DNA of 64,000 nucleotides, from positions 3,343,962 to 3,407,961 of the forward strand of contig NZ_CP125669.1 in assembly GCF_030053775.1 (NCBI RefSeq), given 5' to 3'. A model generated the notes under the pieces. It saw only the letters and a list, made by a program, of their open reading frames with translations, ran no database searches and had not been told where the DNA came from. Each line of letters opens with the position of its first letter. Within the stretch, counting starts at the first letter, position 1. The position numbers were made by a program, and so were the translations under genes. Below are positions 29,167 to 37,283 of this stretch, piece after piece. The DNA comes from Acinetobacter corruptisaponis (GTDB lineage: Bacteria; Pseudomonadota; Gammaproteobacteria; Pseudomonadales; Moraxellaceae).

Positions 29167-30163
29167 TTAATCGCTCTCAACTTTTCTTGGACTTCTTCAA
29201 TTGTTGGTTTGATATAAACAAGACATGATGTTGGGCTTTTATGATGCATAGCTTTTTGAATTTCGACTTGATTTAAACCAGCCTGACGCGCACGAAATCC
29301 ATATGCATGACGATGACCATGCTCAGTCGTACCAAGAGATTTTTTGCAAATTAGCCCGATACGCTCTACTGCACGTTTATGCAGGCGTTGAAAGTTTTTT
29401 ATAGTTTCAGGCTGACCTAAATTATTTGTAAATGCAAAAGGATGTGGATTACTTTTCAGCGGCTCTACACGCTGATATTTGAGATAGTTTGCCCAAATTA
29501 ATAAGAAATCTTTAGCTTTTTCAGGAGGGTTAAATACAACCTCAAAGTAACCTTGTTTAGATGTAAGTAATGGGGACTTCCATCCTGCATATAAACGTTC
29601 GGTAAATGGATAGTTATTTCTAGGCTTCAATGATGTTTTGGATAAAAGAAATTCACGTCTATTTTTGAAATGAGGGTCTGGAGCTAGACCTAATTCAGGA
29701 TGATAAACACGAACAAGAGCTTCTTGAGGACGGTTTGGGTTTAATGTGATATCTGAAGTGTAAATATGAAAAATTTCACTTTTCCTAAGCCCACCGTAAT
29801 TCATCAACATCGTAATCGCTTGCGATTTATAGTCATATTTACCATTTTTTTCGAACCCTAAGTAAATCAATCTTTCAATTTGATCTTCAGGGAAACGAAC
29901 TGCATATTCAAAATCAATCAGGTCTTCATTGAACGATCCAACCAAACGAACTTGCTGCTGTGATAAATCTCTTTTAGTTAAATGATTTAGAAAGACATTT
30001 GCTTGTTTATGATAATAAGCGCACCAATTTAGACGCTCTTCATAACTTGTGGCTTTGCGAAATGGATTTATACGAATTGTTGAATGTTCATCCTGTGAAG
30101 TCAGAAAATCAGTGTAATGGGTAATATGAAATAATAGATTATTGGTATCTCTGACTGTGCGTG
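29163..30163 (-). pseudogene. gmtY: gmtY-like tyrosine recombinase, 3' part, split by IS
   Basis: This is the C-terminal 332 codons of a tyrosine recombinase, starting RTVRDTNNLLFH at the IS boundary. Catalytic motifs are present: NYGGLRKSEIFHIY (first arginine), EHGHRHAYGFRARQ, and a terminal MHHKSPTSCLVYIKP with the candidate tyrosine. The frame upstream of 30163 continues into the IS only by chance. Deleting the IS and one GTG copy joins this exactly in frame to the part at 31400-31712, giving a 436-residue GmtY. As it stands, the N-terminal DNA-binding part is separated, so the recombinase is probably inactive. Confidence 0.8.
30161..30163. repeat. IS target-site duplication, left copy (GTG)
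   Basis: GTG at 30161-30163 matches GTG at 31400-31402 on the other side of the IS, the 3-bp duplication expected for the IS3 group. Confidence 0.7.
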
Positions 30164-30168
30164 TGATC

Positions 30169-31020
30169 CTAGACAGTATCGTGGACAGCATATCCCTCTA
30201 AATTCTTAAAATATTTATGTTCAAAGGCTTCAGGACTTAACCAGCCGTTTGCAGAATGTCGTCTGATTCGATTGTAGTAAACTTCAATATATTCAAACAA
30301 GATAGCATTGGCTTCTTTTCGAGTGGCAAATACACTGCCATGTATCACATGACCTTTCAATGTATGAAAGAAGCTTTCAGTCACCGCATTATCCCAACAA
30401 TTCCCCCTACGTGACATGCTTTGAATACAGTGATTCGCCAATAATAGTGCTCTAAAATCACGACTACAGTACTGTGAGCCTTGGTCCGAATGCACCATGA
30501 CACCTGTTGGATATCCCTGACGTGCCATTGCATAATTAAATGCATCATATACCAATTGACGATCTATCCGATGGCTGGTTTGCCAACCTATAATACGACG
30601 ACTAAATAAATCTAGCATCACACATAAATACAGCCAACCTTCTTTGGTTCGGATATAGGTGATGTCTGTTGTCCAAACTTTATTTGGCAGAGTGACTGTA
30701 AACTGGCGATCTAATAAATTCGGTGCCGTCGGCAAACGATGATTTGAATCAGTCGTATGCTTATATTTACGTGCAATCTTGCTGCGTAAACTGAGCTTTT
30801 TCAGCATCCTTCCAACTGTACGTTCACTCATGCAGTAACCTAAATCATGCATGTCGTGCACCAATGAAGGTGCTCCTAAGCGAGCATGGTGTTGCCAATA
30901 TACAGCTTTTAAATCAGTGTACTTCTGATTGACGTAAGTCTGTCTCTTTCGCCAAGCATAGTAGCCCGAAGTGCTGACACCTAGGCATTTACAGGCAGAA
31001 GAAACCGTAATTTCAGTCAC
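30169..31020 (-). CDS. IS3-family transposase OrfB
   Basis: This 283-residue integrase-core (rve) protein has the DDE triad visible in WTTDITYI, VHSDQGSQY and NAVTESFFHTLK. The N-terminal HTH_21-like region includes CLGVSTSGYYAWRKRQ. It is normally made as an OrfAB fusion. From the slippery heptamer A AAA AAG (plus-strand 31083-31089) in orfA, a -1 shift stays open into this frame. It therefore probably encodes an active transposase for the IS interrupting gmtY. Confidence 0.9.
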   Translation of the reverse strand: MTEITVSSACKCLGVSTSGYYAWRKRQTYVNQKYTDLKAVYWQHHARLGAPSLVHDMHDLGYCMSERTVGRMLKKLSLRSKIARKYKHTTDSNHRLPTAPNLLDRQFTVTLPNKVWTTDITYIRTKEGWLYLCVMLDLFSRRIIGWQTSHRIDRQLVYDAFNYAMARQGYPTGVMVHSDQGSQYCSRDFRALLLANHCIQSMSRRGNCWDNAVTESFFHTLKGHVIHGSVFATRKEANAILFEYIEVYYNRIRRHSANGWLSPEAFEHKYFKNLEGYAVHDTV

Positions 31021-31034
31021 AGCTAGGCCTTGGA

Positions 31035-31328
31035 TTACCGTGTACTTTTCTTGGCATGATCTGTCAGGAAGTACACATGCGCCTTTTTTAAAATATCATT
31101 AGCTTCCCTGAGTTGTTTGACTTCTTTTTCTAAATCGAGAATACGCTGTTGTTCTGGCGAGAGCTGTCTTTTGCTGGAACCAGTGGGGTTGGTCTCACGA
31201 ATCCATTTATCTAATGTTGAATAACCCACACCTAATTTCTGGGCGATAGCAGCCACAGATTCGTGCGAGTTTGAAAGTGCATAATCAATTGCTTGTTGTT
31301 TAAATTCTGGACTAAAGCGTTTAGCCAT
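31035..31328 (-). CDS. IS3-family transposase OrfA
   Basis: This 97-residue helix-turn-helix protein (MAKRFSPEFKQQAIDYAL, then VAAIAQKLGVGYSTLDKWIRE) has a leucine-zipper-like tail (QRILDLEKEVKQLREANDIL). It binds the IS ends. An A AAA AAG slippery site near its 3' end allows -1 frameshifting into orfB. Both frames are undamaged. Confidence 0.9.
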   Translation of the reverse strand: MAKRFSPEFKQQAIDYALSNSHESVAAIAQKLGVGYSTLDKWIRETNPTGSSKRQLSPEQQRILDLEKEVKQLREANDILKKAHVYFLTDHAKKSTR

Positions 31329-31399
31329 TTTTACATCTCCAAAGTTAACGTTACGTTATCTTTAGAGGGAATCATTGTCCATTATTTTGGCTAGGATCA

Positions 31400-31712
31400 G
31401 TGGTCGCCAATAAAGATTAAGAGAATCTGTACGGGTTGTTGGGTCAATTGTGCCTGTGATTAATGCCTCGGTGAAAGCTTTCAGTAATTTAGTAGCATTC
31501 TCAATTTGTGGAACTGAATTTATATACTTCAATAAAAGTTTAAGTGCATAACAAGATCTTTCTTTCCATGATTCACTTTTTGAATTAAACCAAGCCAAAT
31601 AGCGCAAATGAGAAATGATGATTCCTTTCTCAGTCAAGAGGCAAGGCAAGACTAAGGTGGTTTGAGTAGAACAATCTTTGTAATTTACATAAATTTTCTT
31701 AACGTAAGCCAT
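31400..31712 (-). pseudogene. gmtY: gmtY-like tyrosine recombinase, 5' part, split by IS
   Basis: These are the first 104 codons of the interrupted recombinase (MAYVKKIYVNYKDC to NLYWRP). The frame then runs 12 codons into the IS before stopping at 31362. The segment is the SAM-like N-terminal DNA-binding part expected of a tyrosine recombinase. The start codon directly abuts a palindrome (ATACTATTTAGTAT at 31713-31726) with no ribosome-binding site, so the transcript may be leaderless or the true start may be different. Confidence 0.7.
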
Positions 31713-31800
31713 ATACTATTTAGTATGAAGTATGAGGTTTTCTCAATTTAAACTTATCATTATTTGATCTATTGTCAATACAGAATACTAGAAATAGTAT
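31713..31800. repeat. Right-end palindromic motifs, possible gmtY operator
   Basis: Two palindromes, ATACTATTTAGTAT (31713-31726, touching the gmtY start) and ATACTAGAAATAGTAT (31785-31800), repeat the half-sites seen at the left end. They could be recombinase-binding arms, an autoregulatory operator, or both. Confidence 0.6.
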
Positions 31801-31820
31801 GTTTTAAGGTGGGGTTATAA

Positions 31821-32168
31821 TATCAATATAATAAACAATTACTTAGAAAAATAGATCGTCGTGTTCGCTATTTGGGTAAGCGTTTAGAGGAATTGAAAAT
31901 CGTTGACTTTGTGCCTGAGCAAGAGGGAAAAGTCTACTTTGGTGCCTGGGTTGAAATAGAGAATGATGATGGTGAACAGAAAACCTTGCGTATCGTGGGG
32001 GTAGATGAAATCTACGACCATCACTCTCAGCATATCTCAATTGAATCTCCTATGGCGCGGGCACTGTTAAGTAAACAGGTGGATGATGAGGTTGAGGTGC
32101 ACACGCCATTAGGTAAAAAAGTCTGGTATATCAACTCAATTCGATATGAAAAACCTGAAAATGCTTAA
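31821..32168 (+). pseudogene. greB: Host greB, 3' fragment (codons 48 to end)
   Basis: The frame resumes exactly where the 16384 fragment stops: YQYNK, then IDRRVRYLGKRLEELKIVDF and the full C-terminal domain to KPENA. It has no start codon of its own at the junction. An internal ATG-less stretch makes expression unlikely. The sequence is closer to the standard gammaproteobacterial GreB than the element-borne copy is. Confidence 0.93.
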
Positions 32169-32264
32169 AATAACAGTGTTTTGCTTTTATTTTGAGCACT
32201 TGATATGGGCTTTTAAATAAAATATTTGCCAAGTTGAGCTTTTATTTATATGATAGCCGCCATT

Positions 32265-32354
32265 GGAAGCGTGGCAGAGCGGTTTAATGCACCGGTCTTG
32301 AAAACCGACGAGGGTGTGAGTCCTCCGTGAGTTCGAATCTCACCGCTTCCGCCA
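32265..32354 (+). tRNA. serT: tRNA-Ser (UGA anticodon)
   Basis: The 90-base gene includes the encoded CCA. The acceptor stem GGAAGCG pairs with CGCTTCC. The anticodon loop CTTGAAA carries TGA, the long variable arm is typical of serine tRNAs, and the T arm contains GTTCGAATC. Its last 14 bases form part of the attachment repeat of the following island, so the tRNA stays intact. Confidence 0.97.
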
Positions 32355-32357
32355 AAT
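32341..32357. repeat. attL of the tRNA-Ser island
   Basis: CACCGCTTCCGCCAAAT, overlapping the tRNA 3' end, is repeated exactly at 62278-62294. A P4-type integrase gene follows immediately, as usual for tRNA-targeted islands. Confidence 0.9.
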
Positions 32358-32474
32358 TCAAGTTTCTGACACTGTTTAACACTATATAAGTTTATGATTT
32401 ATAAAGTTAAAGTTGGAAATATACGATATAACAAGCCCTGACGCACTACGCCAATCGGTAGTTATAAAGTAGTA

Positions 32475-32510
32475 AAAAATGCAGTAAGATTATTTCTTAC
32501 TGCATTTTTT
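32475..32510 (+). terminator. Hairpin just before the integrase gene
   Basis: The 16-bp arms AAAAAATGCAGTAAGA and its complement form a hairpin with the loop TTAT and a T-run, ending 12 bases before the integrase ATG. It may end tRNA read-through. The rest of 32358-32521 shows no gene. Confidence 0.65.
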
Positions 32511-32521
32511 ATGTCTGAATT

Positions 32522-33736
32522 ATGGCAACTCGTGGAATCAATAAGCTTAGTGCTTTACAAGTCAAAAAAGCCAAACCTGATCCTGACAAGATGTATAAGC
32601 TGTCAGACGGTGGAAATTTGTATTTGCGTATTGACCAAAGCGGTAGCAAGTACTGGATCTTCAATTACACACGTCCGTTCTTAGGTAAGCGTAATGATTT
32701 ATCTTTAGGGACTTATCCAGAAGTTTCGTTAGATGACGCACGTACGATTCGTGATGAATATAAGAAACTCATCAAGCAGGGCATAGACCCAGCAATGGAG
32801 CGGATTGAAACCAAGTCTCAGAAACAGAAAGAAGCAGAAAATACCTTTCGTATTGTTGCTGAAGCATGGCTATATAAACGTGAACTTGAACAAAAGCAGG
32901 ATGAGGAAACAGTCCGTCGTTTAAAGCACGATGTCTATCCTTACATTGGTGATTTAACCTTTCCACAGCTTACCTTAGAAATCCTTGAGATTAAGGTCTT
33001 TAAGCGCATCATTGAGCGTGGAGCCTTGTCAGTTGCCAAACGCCTTAAATCAGACCTGAACCAAATCTTTAAATCAGCGCGTAAAAAGAAGCTGATTCAA
33101 TACAATCCTATTGAGGATATTGAATTGCCCAAACCACGGGGTGGGAACTTTGCAGCAGTAACAGAGGAGCAAGACCTAGCTCCGATGCTTAATAAAATTT
33201 GGAACTACTCCAAACTTTATACACGCTGTTTACTGACCACACAGGTGGCGTTAAAAATCTCTGTGCTGACATTTCAGCGACCAGGGGAGATACGCAAGCT
33301 GAAAAAAGAGTATTTCTATCGTGAGGAGAGATGCTTTAAATTTACAGCCAGTAAAACCAGGCAGCTTCATATTGTGCCATTGTCAGATCAAGCCTTTGAC
33401 TTGATTGAGTCAATTATTGATCTGCATCCATACAGCGAATATATTTTCGTGGGTCGGGATGGTAAAACCTGTATTTCTGACAATACTATCAATTCAGCCT
33501 TGAAACGTTTGGGCTATGGTGGTGAGCAGACAGCACATGGCTTTAGGGCAACAGCACGTACCATGCTAGATGAAATCTTGGAACAACGAGTTGATTTTAT
33601 TGAGCATCAATTAGCCCATAAGGTCAAAGACAATAATGGTACAGCTTACAACCGAACCAAATTCCTAAATAAACGCCAACAGATGATGCAGGAATGGGCT
33701 GATTATTTGGAATCTTTACTCGAACTGCAATTTTAA
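32522..33736 (+). CDS. int: P4-type tyrosine integrase
   Basis: This 404-residue integrase has an N-terminal DUF4102 arm-binding domain (LSDGGNLYLRIDQSGSKYW, then LSLGTYPEVSLDDAR), a core-binding SAM-like domain (about 100-200), and a catalytic domain. Catalytic residues are seen in FQRPGEIRKLKKEYF (Arg), AHGFRATARTML (HxxR), and HQLAHKV followed by a tyrosine in TAYNRTK. It should catalyse island integration and excision at the tRNA-Ser 3' end, next to which it sits. The start is supported by position rather than a strong ribosome-binding site. Confidence 0.93.
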   Translation: MATRGINKLSALQVKKAKPDPDKMYKLSDGGNLYLRIDQSGSKYWIFNYTRPFLGKRNDLSLGTYPEVSLDDARTIRDEYKKLIKQGIDPAMERIETKSQKQKEAENTFRIVAEAWLYKRELEQKQDEETVRRLKHDVYPYIGDLTFPQLTLEILEIKVFKRIIERGALSVAKRLKSDLNQIFKSARKKKLIQYNPIEDIELPKPRGGNFAAVTEEQDLAPMLNKIWNYSKLYTRCLLTTQVALKISVLTFQRPGEIRKLKKEYFYREERCFKFTASKTRQLHIVPLSDQAFDLIESIIDLHPYSEYIFVGRDGKTCISDNTINSALKRLGYGGEQTAHGFRATARTMLDEILEQRVDFIEHQLAHKVKDNNGTAYNRTKFLNKRQQMMQEWADYLESLLELQF

Positions 33737-33968
33737 TGACATCGAAAAACAGCTAAAGATAAATAGACCATTTTATCTCGATCATTGGACTATATCAAAG
33801 AGTTCTTGGCAGCTTGGCAAAGGCTAGGCTTTCTCATAGTGGTCGTTATGACATGAGTAAGCTTAAAACTGATTGTGGCCAATGGTGACCTTTTAGGCTG
33901 ATTTTAAAGCTTGTTTTATATCTGATGTTTAATTTGTGTTATATTGGAATGCAAAAGTGGGGACATTT

Positions 33969-34298
33969 ATGAATCAGGCTCAATTTTTAAAACGTTTTTT
34001 TGAGATTGAGGCTGGTAAAAAGTTACCTCATTCTGAGGAAACTTATAGTGATATGAGTTTTGAAGTAACGATTACACCATATGTTCCTGAAAAAAATTAC
34101 GTTGTAGTATTCTCTGGTAGTCATCCAATATTTCCCATAATTATTGACTTTCCAACAAATGAACATCATTTAAGATTAGGTCTTATTGATCTTTTTCTTA
34201 TTGCTACAGATAAAGTTAGAAAAGGTAAAAAGCGGATTAATTTTCTTAAACTCATTGATGAGTATGTAAGAACAAATAATTTAATCCAATTGGATTAG
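33969..34298 (+). CDS. Small hypothetical protein
   Basis: This protein of about 109 residues starts MNQAQFLKRFFEIEAGKKLP and is soluble, with alternating hydrophobic/charged beta segments (FEVTITPYVPEKNYVVVFS) and a helical tail. I do not recognise it. The ATG at 33969 follows GGGG at a suitable distance. The frame opens 11 codons earlier at 33936, but that start has no ribosome-binding site. It may be co-transcribed with the next gene, 85 bp downstream. Confidence 0.6.
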   Translation: MNQAQFLKRFFEIEAGKKLPHSEETYSDMSFEVTITPYVPEKNYVVVFSGSHPIFPIIIDFPTNEHHLRLGLIDLFLIATDKVRKGKKRINFLKLIDEYVRTNNLIQLD

Positions 34299-34383
34299 TT
34301 GTGACCTTGGATAAATAAGATTTTGTTTAATGTTATAGAAAATATAGAATATAAGTATCCATCTCTTTGGAAATTTAAAGTAA

Positions 34384-35190
34384 ATGGCAATAGGCGATAA
34401 AAAATTTACGGTAGCTTTTAAAAGTTACTGTAGAACACTTAACCTAGCAGTTAAAATTTCTCGCTTGGGGGCAGGTCGATATGGTGAAAAAGATAAAGTA
34501 GTTTGGGCCTGTATTCTTTTTACTAAACTATGCACGACTAGTAGAAGCTTAAGAAAATTATTAGATCACGATGTGTCCAAGGAATATAAAGCGGATTGGG
34601 ATTATTCCTCAGCTTTTAGCCTTACGAGGAATATAATGGAATGTTATCAAACGCTTTTTTATTTATGTTTTGATAATGTGTCGGATGAAGAGTTAGAAGC
34701 CAGAAAGGCTCTTTTTAATGTGCATGATTACTATTCTAGAAAACAGTTTTTTTCATTTTTCCCTGATAGTTATGATGGAGAAAGAGAAAATGTTGAGATT
34801 GAGAAACTTGTTCTAGAAAAATTAGAAAGTTGTAGCTTTTTTAAAGACTTACAAGAAAATGAAAAAAGTAAATATTTAAAAGGAAAAAATGCTTTTTTTA
34901 TAAGTAGAGAGGATATTGAAGAGCGAGAAGGAGTAGATAAAAATGATTTCAGATATTGGTATAAGCTGTTATCAACGAATGTTCATTCTTTCCCAATGGG
35001 ATTTTTTAGAATGATTGAAGGGAATAGAGGGACAGGAGTACATTCAGAGGTTGAGGAAGGATATAGTGCGGTTGCTTTAGAGCTTGCGGAAAGTTATTTA
35101 ATTCGTGGCTGTCGCAATATGTTAATTTTTTTTCCAGATATTCTAGAAAAAATTAGCCCTCAAGAAAAAAAACTACTCTACATTGAATAA
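34384..35190 (+). CDS. Hypothetical helical protein
   Basis: This 268-residue, mostly helical soluble protein includes SAFSLTRNIMECYQTLFYLCF near residue 80 and a histidine in STNVHSFPMGFF near 205. The pattern recalls DUF5677-type proteins, whose function is unknown, but I would not assign it firmly. No nuclease or toxin motif is visible. Its strongly AT-rich codon use differs from the integrase, suggesting a separate origin. A hairpin at 35322 follows it. Confidence 0.6.
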   Translation: MAIGDKKFTVAFKSYCRTLNLAVKISRLGAGRYGEKDKVVWACILFTKLCTTSRSLRKLLDHDVSKEYKADWDYSSAFSLTRNIMECYQTLFYLCFDNVSDEELEARKALFNVHDYYSRKQFFSFFPDSYDGERENVEIEKLVLEKLESCSFFKDLQENEKSKYLKGKNAFFISREDIEEREGVDKNDFRYWYKLLSTNVHSFPMGFFRMIEGNRGTGVHSEVEEGYSAVALELAESYLIRGCRNMLIFFPDILEKISPQEKKLLYIE

Positions 35191-35321
35191 GCTCGTTTAT
35201 TAGACATTTAAAATTTGAGTGGAACACAGATTTCTTAATAATGATTAGATAAAAGGTTTAAGGTAATCTGTAAGAATTTCTAAAATTAATATTACCTCTT
35301 ATGCAAAATATTATGATTTAA

Positions 35322-35352
35322 AAACAGCCTGTCATAGACAGGCTGTTTCGTT
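35322..35352. terminator. Bidirectional terminator
   Basis: Arms AAACAGCCTGTC and GACAGGCTGTTT surround the loop ATA, with T-rich flank on both strands. The hairpin lies between convergent genes. Confidence 0.75.
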
Positions 35353-35619
35353 TTATGCTGCTTTTGTATTTTTCTGCTCAAGCCAAGCATTGATTTGACT
35401 TTCTGCCCATGTTGGCATACTTGCTGTTAAGTATGTCGGTTCAGGAAAATCACCACGACGAATCATTTTCCAGAAAGTTGATTCAGCCACATTTAGTAAG
35501 CCTTTACTTGCAGGCTTGTGGGACAGTCTCCGTCTGCGACCACTACGATCTACATAGTCCTTTGCTGGGCGTTCAGGATAGTTCACCAAATCCTTGACAC
35601 GATAGCGAGGTTCTAACAT
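35353..35619 (-). CDS. AlpA-family regulator / excisionase
   Basis: This 88-residue winged-HTH protein of the AlpA/MerR-like type carries GLLNVAESTFWKMIRRGDFPEPTYL, where the recognition helix meets the family's RxGxFPxP-like turn, then MPTWAESQINAWLEQK. Such proteins activate integrase or excision genes in P4/CP4-57-like islands. GGGAG precedes the ATG. It lies 21 bases downstream of the PrtN-like gene on the same strand, so the two form an operon. Confidence 0.82.
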   Translation of the reverse strand: MLEPRYRVKDLVNYPERPAKDYVDRSGRRRRLSHKPASKGLLNVAESTFWKMIRRGDFPEPTYLTASMPTWAESQINAWLEQKNTKAA

Positions 35620-35640
35620 TTCATGCTCCCTAAATGTTGC

Positions 35641-35928
35641 TTAGATTGTTGCTTGGATGGCTTTTTGCATCGAGGTTTGGAAGCCTCGATAATTTTGTGC
35701 GTAAATTTCATCCAGCACGCTAGCCAGTTCCTCTATCCGTACAAAGAATGGTGCTTTTTGACTGTCATCTATTCTAAAGCACACAAAAGGAAATTTGTGC
35801 TGACGTGCTTTTTCAAGCACTTTTTCTTTGCAAAGATGGGGGTAATATTCTTTGCAGACATCCTCCAGTTTGATATAAACTGAACGGAACTTTAAAAATA
35901 AATAGTCGATGGTGTTTAACTCGTTCAT
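35641..35928 (-). CDS. PrtN-like pyocin-activator family protein
   Basis: This 95-residue protein fits the PrtN pattern: TIDYLFLKFRSVYIKLEDVCKEYYPH, then a basic helix and FPFVCFRIDDSQKAPFFVRIEELASVLDEIY. PrtN activates bacteriocin genes in Pseudomonas. In small islands such proteins probably act as regulators or excision factors. I choose the ATG at 35928, which has GGAG five bases ahead. The open frame extends far upstream to 36081, but that part is antisense to other frames and unlikely to be translated. Confidence 0.7.
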   Translation of the reverse strand: MNELNTIDYLFLKFRSVYIKLEDVCKEYYPHLCKEKVLEKARQHKFPFVCFRIDDSQKAPFFVRIEELASVLDEIYAQNYRGFQTSMQKAIQATI

Positions 35929-35929
35929 C

Positions 35930-36097
35930 ATGACTCCATTGTTTGGTAAAGTACAAAACAAAGCAGAAAGTAAAAAGCTGGGTTGCCCCAACACTTTTGT
36001 GCTGCTTGATGAAGGACATTTTGGTACATCACCATCCTGTATTAAATGTGGTAAAAAGAGTCCCCCTTTCTGCCAAGACACAACACGCTATGCCTAG
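35930..36097 (+). CDS. Possible 55-residue zinc-ribbon microprotein
   Basis: The frame starts MTPLFGKVQNKAESKKLG, contains CIKCGKKSPPFC (two CxxC-like pairs suited to zinc), and stops at TAG 36095-36097. Its stop overlaps the next gene's ATG in ATGCCTAG, which suggests translational coupling. Its start is directly back-to-back with the PrtN-like start on the other strand. There is no clear ribosome-binding site. It may be real or the unused leader of the 36090 gene. Confidence 0.4.
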   Translation: MTPLFGKVQNKAESKKLGCPNTFVLLDEGHFGTSPSCIKCGKKSPPFCQDTTRYA

Positions 36098-37265
36098 CCT
36101 TACAGAAGTTCAAAATACAGCCATCACACTTATGGATTATTTCTATTTCCATGATACAGCATCACTCTCGACTTATTCAGTTCCTAAAAATGAGTTTTTT
36201 CCGCATTTTACAAAAACGATTGATGATGTAACCTATGCTAGAGGTCATCAAGGAAAAAAATTCCATTTATATCAACATTTTTTATTGTGCTACATTGAAA
36301 CTATGGCAGGTACTCCACAACCATTAGAGGTTAATAATTATCTTGAGTTGGTTGAGGCTGCCAATAGACTATTAGAAAAAGTGGCAAGTAATGTAGAGAA
36401 ACAAGGCTTTGCTTTAGATGAGTTTCGTGCAGATATAGATACATTAGATGAAATATATAAGTTTGCTACTATAAAAAGAGAACTGGTATATAAGTTAGTT
36501 GCTCAATATCTCTATTTTGAATATGACCTAACTTCAATTGCAGTATTTAATAAATTTTTAGACCTTGAGATTTTGAAATCAGATCGCTATCAAGCTAAAA
36601 ATGCAGAGGATAAAAAAGAGCGTTTTAATGATATTTTCTTTAGAGCAATGTTATTCATTGAATTTGAGGTTTATAAAAAACAGTTATACGTGAAAAATAC
36701 TTATAAAAAAATAACTTTAGAGATTGACTTTAATAACTCAGAAGAAAAAATTAATGATATGCTTTTATTTGTAAAATCAATGAAACAGGTTCAATTACAG
36801 ATAGGAAATGATTATCAGAGTATTGCAGATATAGACCTAGATTCTAAAAAGAGTATAGAGAAGTATATAAAAGAAATAAACAGCAGATTGGTTCACAATA
36901 GATTGTTTTTAAATAATATTTCTCAATGCATAGGACTCATGGGAAGTTGGTTTGTGAACTATTTTAAAGAGACTAATACTGAACGAGCTACTCATGCAGA
37001 GCCATTAAACGAAGATGATCCAAAGAAAAAAGTCTGTACAGTTGAAGCTAAAGAGCGAATGTTCGAGCATGGATTTACCTTACATGAGCCAAGAACATTT
37101 AATGATCATTATAAAGATTTCTGTTTATATTATCGGTTGGTAAGAGAGTATTTCCGTACATTTTCAGAAGATCAAATTGGTATTATGACTCCTGATATTA
37201 TAAATTATTTCTTTATTATTAGAAATGATGATGTACGTTTTGGCCCCCTATTTAAAACACTATAG
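36090..37265 (+). CDS. Hypothetical protein, unknown function
   Basis: I do not recognise this 391-residue protein, which starts MPSLTEVQNTAITLMDYFYF. It is helical, soluble and rich in Lys, Glu and Phe. The N-terminus has a DUF4065-like feel (TLMDYFYFHD) but lacks the key motifs, so no family is claimed. The frame is open from 35943, but the chosen ATG overlaps the stop of a small zinc-ribbon frame. It is convergent with the next gene. AT-rich codon use suggests cargo. Confidence 0.55.
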   Translation: MPSLTEVQNTAITLMDYFYFHDTASLSTYSVPKNEFFPHFTKTIDDVTYARGHQGKKFHLYQHFLLCYIETMAGTPQPLEVNNYLELVEAANRLLEKVASNVEKQGFALDEFRADIDTLDEIYKFATIKRELVYKLVAQYLYFEYDLTSIAVFNKFLDLEILKSDRYQAKNAEDKKERFNDIFFRAMLFIEFEVYKKQLYVKNTYKKITLEIDFNNSEEKINDMLLFVKSMKQVQLQIGNDYQSIADIDLDSKKSIEKYIKEINSRLVHNRLFLNNISQCIGLMGSWFVNYFKETNTERATHAEPLNEDDPKKKVCTVEAKERMFEHGFTLHEPRTFNDHYKDFCLYYRLVREYFRTFSEDQIGIMTPDIINYFFIIRNDDVRFGPLFKTL

Positions 37266-37283
37266 AGGGCTTTAATGGAAAGA

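Larger units (their letters stand above)
30164..31399 (-). mobile_element. IS3-group insertion sequence, 1236 bp, IS1236-like
   Basis: The ends are imperfect 38-bp inverted repeats beginning TGATCCTAG. Both contain TGGACA at the same spacing and end TCCCTCTAAA inward, an architecture like IS3 itself. Length is 1236 bp, with two overlapping-phase transposase frames and a 3-bp target duplication (GTG). Size, group and probable host genus suggest a relative of Acinetobacter IS1236. Identity to that element was not computed. Confidence 0.9.
16525..31820. mobile_element. GMT-like defence element inserted in greB
   Basis: The element runs from just after host greB codon 47 to just before codon 48. 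Its ends share a short inverted ATAACCC (left 16533, right as GGGTTAT near 31813) and palindromes built on ATACTA/TAGTAT. Cargo: one unknown protein, a type III restriction-modification pair, and a HerA-nuclease pair. The mobility operon on the minus strand is gmtY-gmtZ-gmtX plus a complete greB. Base composition is clearly more AT-rich than the flanks. The exact ends are uncertain by a few bases, because no uninterrupted relative is available here. Confidence 0.85.

Noticed and set aside
30164..30191. Start MLSTILSRIT of the gmtY 3' frame
   Set aside because: These codons come from the IS end. The true gmtY text begins at 30163 and continues from the 5' part across the IS.
30182..31382. IS ends at the inner TGGACA repeats
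   Set aside because: The inverted similarity continues outward to TGATCCTAG on both sides, and only the outer ends give a matching 3-bp duplication.
35929..36081. N-terminal extension of the PrtN-like protein
   Set aside because: It is antisense to another plausible frame, and a better ribosome-binding site supports the shorter start.
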